Source: Bacillota bacterium (GTDB taxonomy: Bacteria > Bacillota > Clostridia > Oscillospirales > Acutalibacteraceae). Taken from it: 64,000 nucleotides of DNA. This document shows positions 56,841-64,000 of the stretch, piece by piece; the stretch's first letter is position 1, and the number at the start of each line of letters is the position of its first letter. Position numbers and translations under genes: made by a program. The notes beneath the pieces were generated by a model. That model was not told where the DNA came from, ran no database searches, and worked only from the letters and a program-made list of their open reading frames with translations. The stretch spans positions 1 through 64,000 of the forward strand of contig JAEZCC010000002.1 of the NCBI GenBank assembly GCA_023412715.1, read 5' to 3'.

Positions 56841-59087
56841 ATGAAACAGGAATGGAGAAGCTTCAAAGGTTCGCATTGGACGGACGACGTCAATGTGAGA
56901 GATTTCATTCAGGATAATTATACGCCGTACGACGGAGACCAGAGCTTTCTGGAAGGGCCGACGGACGCGACGAACAAGCTCTGGGCGAAGGTACAGGAGC
57001 TGCAGAAGCAGGAACGGGCGAAGAACGGCGTGCTGGACATGGAGACAAAGATCGTTTCCGGCATCACCGCTTACGGGCCCGCCTATCTTGACGACGCGGC
57101 GAAGGGCCTTGAAAAAGTGGTGGGCCTGCAGACCGACAAGCCCCTGAAACGGGCGTTCATGCCCTACGGCGGAATCAAGATGGCGGAGGAAGCCTGCACC
57201 ACGTACGGCTACACCCCCGACCCCGAGCTGCACAAGATTTTTACGGAATACCATAAGACGCACAACCAGGCGGTCTTCGACGCGTATACGCCCGAGATGA
57301 AGAAGGCCCGCCACAACAAGATCGTCACCGGCCTTCCGGACACCTACGGGCGCGGGCGCATCGTCGGCGATTATCGCCGCGTTGCCCTTTACGGCATCGA
57401 CTACCTGACCGCAAAGAAAAAAGAAGATCTTGCCAACTGCGGATCCGGCACCATGACGGACGACGTGATCCGTCAGAGAGAAGAGCTTGCCGATCAGATC
57501 AAGGCCCTGCAGCAGATGAAAGAAATGGCTGCGGGGTACGGCTTCGATATTTCGAAACCGGCAAGCAACGCACGGGAGGCCGTCCAGTGGCTGTACTTCG
57601 GGTATCTGGCGGCGATCCGGAGCCAGAACGGCGCGGCGATGAGCGTCGGCCGCGTGTCCACGTTCCTTGACATCTACATCAGCCGCGACCTGCAGGAAGG
57701 GACGCTCACCGAAAAGGAATCGCAGGAGCTGATCGACCACCTGGTGCTCAAGCTCAGGATGGTGAAGTTCGCCCGGATTCCCTCCTACAACCAGCTGTTT
57801 TCCGGGGATCCCGTCTGGGCCACGCTTGAAACGGCGGGCCTTGGAACGGACGGCCGCCACATGGTGACCAGGAACGACTACCGGTTCCTGCACACGCTTG
57901 AGAACATGGGGCCCGCGCCGGAGCCGAACCTGACCGTCCTCTATTCCTCGAGGCTTCCGGAAAGCTATAAAAAGTACGCGGCTTCCATTTCCGTGAAAAC
58001 GAGCTCCATCCAGTACGAAAACGACGACGTGATGCGCCCAATCTGGGGGGACGACTACAGCATCTGCTGCTGCGTCTCCGCGACGCAGACGGGCAAGGAA
58101 ATGCAGTTCTTCGGTGCCCGGGCCAATCTCGCCAAGTGCCTGCTGTACGCAATCAACGGCGGCGTGGACGAGAAGACCGGCCAGCAGGTCGGGCCCGCCT
58201 ACAAGCCCGTCACCTCCGCGGCCCTCGACTACGACGACGTAATGGCAAAGTACGACGTCATGATGGACTGGCTCGCGGGGCTTTATGTAAATATTCTGGA
58301 CCTGATTCAGTATATGCACGACAAGTATTACTACGAGGCGGCGGAAATGGCGCTGATCGACACCGATGTGAGAAGGACGTTCGCTACAGGCATCGCGGGC
58401 TTCTCCCATGTGGTCGACTCGCTGTCCGCCGTCAAATACGCGAAGGTCACTCCTATACGCAATGAGAAGGGCGTGGCCGTAGACTTTCAGATCGAGGGCG
58501 ATTTCCCGCGTTACGGGAACGACGACGACCGCGCCGACGGCATTGCCGTGTGGCTCCTGAAGACCTTCATGAAGAAGCTGCGGAAGTACCATACCTACCG
58601 CAATTCGGAGCCGACGACGTCAATCCTCACGATTACGTCCAATGTCGTTTACGGCAAGAATACCGGCACGCTTCCGGACGGAAGACCGGCGTGGACGCCG
58701 CTGGCGCCCGGCGCGAATCCGTCCTACGGCGCGGAAAAGAACGGGCTGCTCGCATCCCTCAACTCTGTTGCGAAGCTGCCTTACGAGTACGCGCTCGACG
58801 GTATCTCAAACACGCAGACCATCAGCCCGGGCGCGCTGGGGCACACGGAAGGCGAACGGAGCGAAACGCTCGTGCACGTTCTCGATGGATATTTTGACCG
58901 CGGCGCCCACCACCTCAACGTCAACGTGTTCGGCGTCGAAAAGCTGAAGGACGCCATGGAGCACCCCGAGAAACCGGAATATGCGAACTTTACAATCCGC
59001 GTGTCCGGGTATGCGGTCAAGTTCATCGACCTGACAAGAGAGCAGCAGCTCGACGTCATCGCAAGGACCTGCCACGACAGGATGTAA
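56841..59087 (+). CDS. pflB: Formate C-acetyltransferase (pyruvate formate-lyase)
   Basis: A 748-residue glycyl-radical enzyme. The catalytic cysteine pair lies in DDYSICCCVSATQ (three cysteines in a row, one more than the usual ACC) and the radical glycine is G723 in RVSGYAVKF. It converts pyruvate and CoA to acetyl-CoA and formate in the cytoplasm under anaerobic conditions. Length and sequence match true PFL rather than glycerol dehydratase-type relatives. AAGGAGC precedes the ATG. Activated by the product of pflA. Confidence 0.98.
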   Translation: MKQEWRSFKGSHWTDDVNVRDFIQDNYTPYDGDQSFLEGPTDATNKLWAKVQELQKQERAKNGVLDMETKIVSGITAYGPAYLDDAAKGLEKVVGLQTDKPLKRAFMPYGGIKMAEEACTTYGYTPDPELHKIFTEYHKTHNQAVFDAYTPEMKKARHNKIVTGLPDTYGRGRIVGDYRRVALYGIDYLTAKKKEDLANCGSGTMTDDVIRQREELADQIKALQQMKEMAAGYGFDISKPASNAREAVQWLYFGYLAAIRSQNGAAMSVGRVSTFLDIYISRDLQEGTLTEKESQELIDHLVLKLRMVKFARIPSYNQLFSGDPVWATLETAGLGTDGRHMVTRNDYRFLHTLENMGPAPEPNLTVLYSSRLPESYKKYAASISVKTSSIQYENDDVMRPIWGDDYSICCCVSATQTGKEMQFFGARANLAKCLLYAINGGVDEKTGQQVGPAYKPVTSAALDYDDVMAKYDVMMDWLAGLYVNILDLIQYMHDKYYYEAAEMALIDTDVRRTFATGIAGFSHVVDSLSAVKYAKVTPIRNEKGVAVDFQIEGDFPRYGNDDDRADGIAVWLLKTFMKKLRKYHTYRNSEPTTSILTITSNVVYGKNTGTLPDGRPAWTPLAPGANPSYGAEKNGLLASLNSVAKLPYEYALDGISNTQTISPGALGHTEGERSETLVHVLDGYFDRGAHHLNVNVFGVEKLKDAMEHPEKPEYANFTIRVSGYAVKFIDLTREQQLDVIARTCHDRM

Positions 59088-59455
59088 TTAAAAATTGCAA
59101 GCATGATTCCGCCGCCAGCCGTATATACGGCTGGGGGCGGCTTGCTGTTGCGGCTTTCGTGCAAAGGATCACCGCGACGCCGGTGGGAAAGTCTTCAGAT
59201 ACAGGGAAACCTCCTTTTGTCAGAATACATGCGGGTCTGCCAACCGCATGAAAAGACAAAAGGAGGTTTTTTCGTAAACGACATATAAAGTCTAGCGCCA
59301 TGAGTTTAAGAGAAGACAAGGGGGATATGTGTCTTTTCGGCGTTCTTCCGGATCCGCTACTCCACACCGCTCCGACTGACTGGTCGGCCGGTTCTTCCGC
59401 GCCTGCCCGTCATCCCGAAAGGACGATTCAAATCTCCGGTTGGTAAGAAAGTCGT
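59088..59455. other. Gene-free region after pflB with terminators
   Basis: 368 bp. Contains a GC hairpin (CCAGCCGTATATACGGCTGG, about 59114-59133) without a U-run and the nested terminator at 59207-59272. The remainder shows no reading frame with a ribosome site or family resemblance. Confidence 0.65.
59207..59272 (+). terminator. Large two-level inverted repeat with terminator tail
   Basis: Outer arms of 15 bp (AAACCTCCTTTTGTC and its exact complement) enclose a second perfect 7-bp stem (CATGCGG...CCGCATG), followed by TTTTTT. It probably ends the pfl transcript. The outer arm contains CCTCCTTTT, the anti-Shine-Dalgarno core, and the other arm AAAAGGAGG. Confidence 0.75.
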
Positions 59456-59830
59456 TCACCCTGTCTTCCTATCCAATTGTTCCATAAAACTGAGGACGCG
59501 GTTCACGCTTGACTGGCGGTATCTGGTAAGGCTCTGGTAATACTCCATGACAGTCAGAAAAACGACCTTGCTTGAATTGACTTGTTTGCCCAGCAGCCAC
59601 CGATAGACAAAAGGCGTACAGATAATCAGATCATAATCCCTCTCCCTGAGCCGTGAAACGTCCCCTTCCGTCTCATCGACGGAGATGTTCCAGTCCAAGT
59701 GACGCCTGTCTGCTTCAGACTGTAATATGCTTAAGATCTTTCGGTCAAAGATTGTAAGCGTCCCCCGGCGAAAGAGCGGCTGCCCAAGGACGGGCGCTTG
59801 TTTATAGACATAAACGGCATGATTTTTCAT
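59456..59830 (-). CDS. Small uncharacterised protein (possible PTS-linked orphan)
   Basis: A 124-residue soluble protein (MKNHAVYVYKQAPVLGQPLF) that I do not recognise with certainty. It has an alternating beta/alpha pattern and the segment ERDYDLIICTPF, reminiscent of PTS EIIB-type domains, but no clear phospho-cysteine loop. It has a strong promoter and AAGGGGATA ahead of its ATG, so it seems intact and expressed. It lies next to the decayed 6-phospho-beta-glucosidase, so it may be a remnant partner of a lost beta-glucoside PTS operon. Confidence 0.6.
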   Translation of the reverse strand: MKNHAVYVYKQAPVLGQPLFRRGTLTIFDRKILSILQSEADRRHLDWNISVDETEGDVSRLRERDYDLIICTPFVYRWLLGKQVNSSKVVFLTVMEYYQSLTRYRQSSVNRVLSFMEQLDRKTG

Positions 59831-59895
59831 AGAAAATATCCCCTTGAACCGATAGGGTAAAAGTCAATGAGGATGATAATTTATATTTTGACCTT

Positions 59896-59924
59896 ATTAT
59901 AGCCCGATACCTTTTAATTTGCAA
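59896..59924 (-). promoter_or_regulatory. Promoter of the small orphan gene
   Basis: Minus-strand TTGCAA (59919-59924) and TATAAT (59896-59901), 17-bp spacing. An inverted repeat ACTAT-CGA-ATAGT at about 59955-59967 lies upstream and may be an operator. The local base composition is more AT-rich than the rest of the window. Confidence 0.78.
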
Positions 59925-60065
59925 TATGAAAATTATTCGGACGATTCATCTTACCACTATCGAATAGTAATGTGCCGCGGCTAAGGCTTTACGCTGCTCC
60001 CGCCCTGCGCCGGCTGCTTCTGCTCGCCGGCGTCTCTACGTCCAGACGTACGTCAGAAATCAAAA

Positions 60066-61140
60066 TCATCTTAAAACCATGCGGGCTTTTAGAATAGTAG
60101 GTGTCGCATAAGTGCCGCATATAATGCTATCCTTTACACTCCGGTTAGCGCATAAGATGAATAAAGCTAGGGCTTTAGGTATCTCTGTGCATCGTTTTCC
60201 GTAGCCATTGTTCGTACTCAAAACATCCAAAAAGGACCACGGGCAATATTCTATTAAGCCGACGCCGTCGCAGACAGCCCGCCTGCACTGCTCGATATGC
60301 TGCCGCAGGTAATCATCACGGATGCGGCCGTCCCCATCCAAACGGTCATAGGCGCCCAAACCGTTTTCCGTGATTAAGATCGGCAGCTTATATCTGGAAT
60401 ACAGATTTCGTAGGCTGATTCGCAGCCCGACAGGATCGATCTCCCGATCCCAATCCGTTTTTTCAGATAGGGATTGGACGTACATTCGTAGACGCCGGGA
60501 ACAACCGGGTATTTAAGATTCCCCTTTCGGCCATCCAGGTTATACTGCATGTCCTGCTGCTGACGATCCACAGGACAGGACATGACGGTCTACCTCTGGT
60601 AATAATTAATTGCCAGAAAATCAATTTTGGCTTTTTCAGCAGTTCCTGATCCTGAGAAGAGAAATGGGGAAGACATTTCTCTCCTTTAGATAACGGCTTA
60701 CATTTTTAGGGTATGCTCCGTTGCAGTAGACTTACAGATACAGATTGTTCATTAAGTCATACGCGTTTATGCTTGCCAGGATATCTTCAGGCCTGCAATG
60801 TTTTAGGGTAGCAGGGCGCATATCCTATGGCCGGACCGATCTTTCCGCCGGGAACCAGTTCATGGCAGGCGTTCACCGCCTTGGCGTGTGCCAGAAGCAA
60901 ATGGTGGTTGATGCGATATTTCACCGCTCCGAAATTCTCGTATTTGTCTTTGTCGATTCCCAGAAAAGAGGGGATAACAATCATATTGCTCTGCTCATTG
61001 TTGGTCAGCCAGTATTTTACCCGGTCACCATAATACTGAAATAGGGTTCGACAAAAGCGGTCAGAATCTTCCACGCCTTCTTCCCGTACTGCTTCTGCAA
61101 GGCCTGAAATGATTTGCACCCCGCTTTTAGCACAGAAGCA
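60066..61140 (-). pseudogene. GH1 6-phospho-beta-glucosidase, decayed and 5'-truncated
   Basis: Fragments of one GH1 enzyme follow in order on the minus strand in different frames. About 61130-60787: FCRTLFQYYGDRVKYWLTNNEQSN (the acid/base NEQ motif) to GYAPCYPKT. Then, after a shift, PEDILASINAYDLMNNLYL, an in-frame stop, VYCNGAYPKNVSRYLKERNV; after more shifts DFLAINYYQ, then PGVYECTSNPYLKK, and from 60485 DREIDPVGLR to LPILITENGLGAYDR (nucleophile ITENG) and GLIEYCPWSFLDVLS. At least four frameshifts or stops. The N-terminal third is missing and is replaced by the 3' end of the ABC exporter gene. Former role: hydrolysis of PTS-imported 6-phospho-beta-glucosides. Confidence 0.9.
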
Positions 61141-61162
61141 GGGCGACCGCAGTCCTTGGCCG

Positions 61163-62992
61163 TCACCCGTTTTTGAGAGCGCGGCCGGTTTCCTCCTCGG
61201 CAAACTGGCGGACATAGAGCGAATGGTAGGCTCCCCGGCGGCGCAGCAATTCCTCGTGGGTACCCTGCTCCACGATGGCGCCGTCTTTCACCACCAGGAT
61301 CATATCGGCATGGCGGATTGTGGAAAGTCTGTGGGCGATGAGGAACGAGGTGCGATCCTTCAGAATCCTGGAGATGGCCCGCTGAATGAGCTGCTCGGTC
61401 TGGGTATCAATGGAGGAAGTGGCTTCGTCCAGTACGAAGATGCGCGGATCGGCCAGCACCGCCCGGGCAAAAGAGATCAGCTGCTTTTCACCGGTAGAGA
61501 GCAGGTCACCGCCCTCGCCGACGTCGCTCCCATAGCCCTTTTCCAGCCGGGCGGCCACCGTGTCGGCGCTCACGGCTTTGGCCGCGGCGTATACTTCCTC
61601 GTCAGTGGCGTCCAGCCGGCCGTAACGGATGTTCTCCATCACCGTGCCGGAAAAAAGGTGCGGATTCTGCAGCACATAGCCGATGTTGCTGTGCAGCCAA
61701 AGCTGGCTGCGCTCCCGGATATCCCGGCCGTCGATAAGCACCCTGCCGCCGGTGGGCTCAAAGAAGCGGCAGGCAAGGTTTACCAGCGTGCTTTTGCCGG
61801 CCCCTGTCTCTCCCACGATGGCCACGGTGGAGCCGGCGGGGATCTTCAGGCTGAAATGCCGGAGCACGTCTTCCCCTCCGTCCGGGTAGCGAAAGGTGAC
61901 GTCCTCAAACTCGATCTCTCCACGGATCGGCTCCCAGTTCTCCGTTTTGGGATGAAAGACGTCGCCATACTTTTCAACCACCTCCGGAGTGTCCACGATG
62001 CGCGGTTTCACGGAAAGCAGGCCGGTGACCCGCTCAATATTGGTCTGCGCCGAAATAAATTCCGAAAGGTTGCGGGCAATCTGCTGGATGGGCTGGAAAA
62101 TACCTACCGCATAGGTGGTGAAGGCAGAAAGGGTGCCGATAAGCATCAGATGGTGCTGTACCATGTCCCCGCCCCGCAGCAGCACCACTGAGGTGGCCAC
62201 CGAGCTGAGCACCAGCATGATGGGCACGAAAACAGCATTCAGACGGGCCGCGTGCACCGCGGAAAAACGCATCTGCTCGGTAAGCCCGGCAAACTCCTCG
62301 AAGTTGCTGCCCTCGATGACGAGGGTCTTGGAGGTGCGGGCGCCCATGATGCCTTCGTTGTACGCGCTGACGATTTTGGAGTTGATCTTACGCACTTTGC
62401 GGTTCCAATGGAGGATGTGGTCCTGAAAATAGGCGGTGAGCAGGGCAAGGGCCGGCACGACCAGCATCACCGGCAGGGCCAGCAGCGGGTTGAGCAGCAG
62501 CATGGCCGCAAAGCTGCCCAGCACATACACCGCCGACCAGAGGATATCCGTAAGGTTCCAGGCCAGCAGGCCGGAGATGCGGCCGGTATCGTCCATAATG
62601 CGGGCCAGAAGATACCCCACCGGAGTGACATTGTAGTAGGAAAGGGAAAGGCTTTGCAGGTGCACGAAGCAAGCCTGCTTGAGGTCGCGCCCGATACCCA
62701 TATCGATGCGCATGGAACGGCGGGTGAAGAGCATCACGATGCCGGCCATAAGCGCCACCACCCCGGCGTAAAGCAGGGCGAACAGCGGCAAGCCGGAAAG
62801 AGTCCTGCCGCTGACAAAATGGTTGACGGCATAGCTCTGAAACAAAGGCAGCGTCACCTCGGCCCCGGCCAGGACAAAGTTCAGCAGGATCACCGAGAGA
62901 AGCATCCCCCGGTAGGGATGGATATATTGGGAAAGCCCCCGCCAGATCTTGAGATCAAAAGATTTTATGTATTCCTGTTCGTCATAACCCAT
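61163..62992 (-). CDS. ABC exporter half-transporter (membrane domain fused to ATPase), subunit 1
   Basis: A 609-residue half-transporter with six membrane spans (about 30-330) and a C-terminal ATPase: Walker A GETGAGKST, Walker B IFVLDEATSSID, switch histidine LIAHRLST. The signature is degenerate, LLSTGEKQ instead of LSGGQ. It pairs with the next upstream gene. Such heterodimers export drugs, peptides or lipids. It starts at 62992 (MGYDEQEYIKS); 90 bp separate it from subunit 2. Confidence 0.94.
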   Translation of the reverse strand: MGYDEQEYIKSFDLKIWRGLSQYIHPYRGMLLSVILLNFVLAGAEVTLPLFQSYAVNHFVSGRTLSGLPLFALLYAGVVALMAGIVMLFTRRSMRIDMGIGRDLKQACFVHLQSLSLSYYNVTPVGYLLARIMDDTGRISGLLAWNLTDILWSAVYVLGSFAAMLLLNPLLALPVMLVVPALALLTAYFQDHILHWNRKVRKINSKIVSAYNEGIMGARTSKTLVIEGSNFEEFAGLTEQMRFSAVHAARLNAVFVPIMLVLSSVATSVVLLRGGDMVQHHLMLIGTLSAFTTYAVGIFQPIQQIARNLSEFISAQTNIERVTGLLSVKPRIVDTPEVVEKYGDVFHPKTENWEPIRGEIEFEDVTFRYPDGGEDVLRHFSLKIPAGSTVAIVGETGAGKSTLVNLACRFFEPTGGRVLIDGRDIRERSQLWLHSNIGYVLQNPHLFSGTVMENIRYGRLDATDEEVYAAAKAVSADTVAARLEKGYGSDVGEGGDLLSTGEKQLISFARAVLADPRIFVLDEATSSIDTQTEQLIQRAISRILKDRTSFLIAHRLSTIRHADMILVVKDGAIVEQGTHEELLRRRGAYHSLYVRQFAEEETGRALKNG

Positions 62993-63082
62993 GTTGTGGT
63001 CATCCTTTCACGCATAGCTGGAAGTTGTGACCGTTTTGCACGCTCACCCGCGCCCGGAGCGCGGAAGGACAAAACGCCGGGT

Positions 63083-64000
63083 TCAAGCCTCTGCCGGAAC
63101 GGGAGAGGCGGTGTCGCAGGAGCCCGACTGGACATCGTAGATGGCGCGGTAGATGCCGCCCTTTTGCAGCAGCTCGTGATGAGTGCCCATTTCCGCTATA
63201 CGGCCGTTTTCCAGCACCAGAATGCAGTCAGCCTGCATCAGGGTAGTGATGCGGTGCGAAATGAGGATGGCGGTAGCCTTTTTTCCCTGGCGGCGCAGGG
63301 CGGCGCGGATTTTCTGGTCGGTTTCGGTATCCACGGCGGAAAGGGAATCGTCGAATACCTGAACGGGCGCGTTTTGCATAAGCATCCGGGCGATGGCGAC
63401 CCGCTGCTTCTGCCCGCCGGAGAGGGTCACGCCCCTCTCGCCCACCATGGTGTCGTAGCCATCCGGAAATTCCAGCACGGCGTGGTCCACAGCGGCAACC
63501 TGCGCGGCGCGGCGCACGGTTTCCAGTTCGGCCTCCGGCCGGGCGGCCCGGATGTTCTCCTCAATCGTGCGGGAAAAGAGGAAGGGTTCCTGCAGCACCA
63601 TGCCTATGCTGCTGCGCAGGTAGGCCCGGCGGATGCGGCGGATATCCACCCCGCCGACGGTAATGCTGCCGCAGCCGTCCGGCAGGTCGTAGAGCCGGTC
63701 AAGCAGGTGCATGAGGGTGGATTTGCCGCTGCCCGTACCGCCGAGGATGGCAAAGGTGCTGCCGGCGTGAATAGTAAAACTCACATCCTTTAGTACCGGC
63801 GTGTTTTCCCCGAAGGCGAAGGTAACGTGGCGAAACTCGATATCCCCCGTCATGGGCGGCTCCAGGGCGTCCTCCGGGTCGCGCTCCTCTTCGGAGCCGA
63901 GGATATAGGCCACGCGCTTGAGGGAGACTCCTGTCTTGCTCATTTCCGAAAGAATATGTCCCAATCCGCGCACCGGCCAGGTGAGCATGGTATCGTAGGA
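63083..64000 (-). CDS. ABC exporter half-transporter, subunit 2 (C-terminal part, cut by window edge)
   Basis: The last 305 codons are present and the frame is open to the right edge. Linker, then ATPase domain with Walker A GGTGSGKST, canonical LSGGQKQR, Walker B VQVFDDSLSAVD and switch histidine LISHRIT. The catalytic glutamate after Walker B is Asp here (FDD), the usual degenerate site of heterodimeric exporters such as LmrCD, BmrCD and TM287/288. With subunit 1 (canonical Glu, degenerate signature) this gives one active and one inactive ATP site. Confidence 0.92.
   Translation of the reverse strand, partial: SYDTMLTWPVRGLGHILSEMSKTGVSLKRVAYILGSEEERDPEDALEPPMTGDIEFRHVTFAFGENTPVLKDVSFTIHAGSTFAILGGTGSGKSTLMHLLDRLYDLPDGCGSITVGGVDIRRIRRAYLRSSIGMVLQEPFLFSRTIEENIRAARPEAELETVRRAAQVAAVDHAVLEFPDGYDTMVGERGVTLSGGQKQRVAIARMLMQNAPVQVFDDSLSAVDTETDQKIRAALRRQGKKATAILISHRITTLMQADCILVLENGRIAEMGTHHELLQKGGIYRAIYDVQSGSCDTASPVPAEA

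Noticed and set aside
1..64000. CRISPR arrays, tRNA or rRNA genes, prophage or complete insertion sequences
   Set aside because: No regularly spaced repeats, cloverleaf-like segments, ribosomal motifs, integrases or transposases were seen on either strand.

Overview
The window looks like chromosomal DNA of a GC-rich, anaerobic, low-redundancy member of the Bacillota (class Clostridia, probably Oscillospirales; the order is an inference). Reasons: strong AGGAGG-type ribosome sites, textbook TTGACA-17-TATAAT promoters, Ala/Ser-rich lipoprotein linkers, a glmS self-cleaving ribozyme, a RsiV/SigV-like pair, and pyruvate formate-lyase under an FNR-type regulator. I found no rRNA, tRNA, CRISPR array, phage module or complete insertion sequence.

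Left part (1-11.6 kb, minus strand): a chito-oligosaccharide island. From its promoter it reads chitobiose phosphorylase, a phosphohexomutase, a YesM-type sensor kinase, a sugar-binding lipoprotein, two ABC permeases, an AraC-type response regulator and the start of nagB. A threonine aldolase sits upstream. 11.8-22.9 kb (plus strand): a nucleoside uptake and salvage cluster: LacI-type regulator with its operator, deoB, deoD, a BMP-family nucleoside ABC transporter, deoC, cdd, a HAD phosphatase and pdp. 23.0-25.4 kb: hypA-hypB with no hydrogenase genes in view, then a CPA2 antiporter behind a terminator-bearing leader. 25.5-32.1 kb: HAD phosphatase, glmS with its ribozyme, lon and a TetR regulator that share an operator-like motif, and acylphosphatase.

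32.1-49.4 kb is the most unusual region: an apparent GntR-controlled catabolic regulon. Four promoters (upstream of the class III aminotransferase, the kinase-gntR pair, the ABC ATPase-RocB pair and the deiminase-like operon) each carry the palindrome TGTATAC-N-GTATACA or a near copy on the -10 box. Three are followed at once by an intrinsic terminator hairpin before the first gene. The genes encode a split amino-acid ABC transporter, two arginine-deiminase-fold hydrolases, two NodB-like deacetylase/cyclic-amidase paralogues, a RocB-like peptidase, a hydantoin/Asp-Glu racemase-like protein, two aminotransferases, two 2-hydroxyacid dehydrogenases, an Fe-type alcohol dehydrogenase and an AEC transporter. 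Together they look like a complete uptake and breakdown pathway for an arginine-like, guanidino, ureido or cyclic-amide compound; the substrate is not known from the sequence.

49.3-59.3 kb: ECF sigma/anti-sigma pair, a wrecked CPBP protease gene, a copper operon (copA fused in frame to a copZ-like domain that has its own ribosome site and start, then csoR), and an FNR-like regulator followed by pflA and pflB, both with perfect FNR boxes centred about 41.5 bp before the predicted transcription starts. 59.4-64 kb: an orphan small gene, a decayed GH1 6-phospho-beta-glucosidase, and a heterodimeric ABC exporter running off the right edge.
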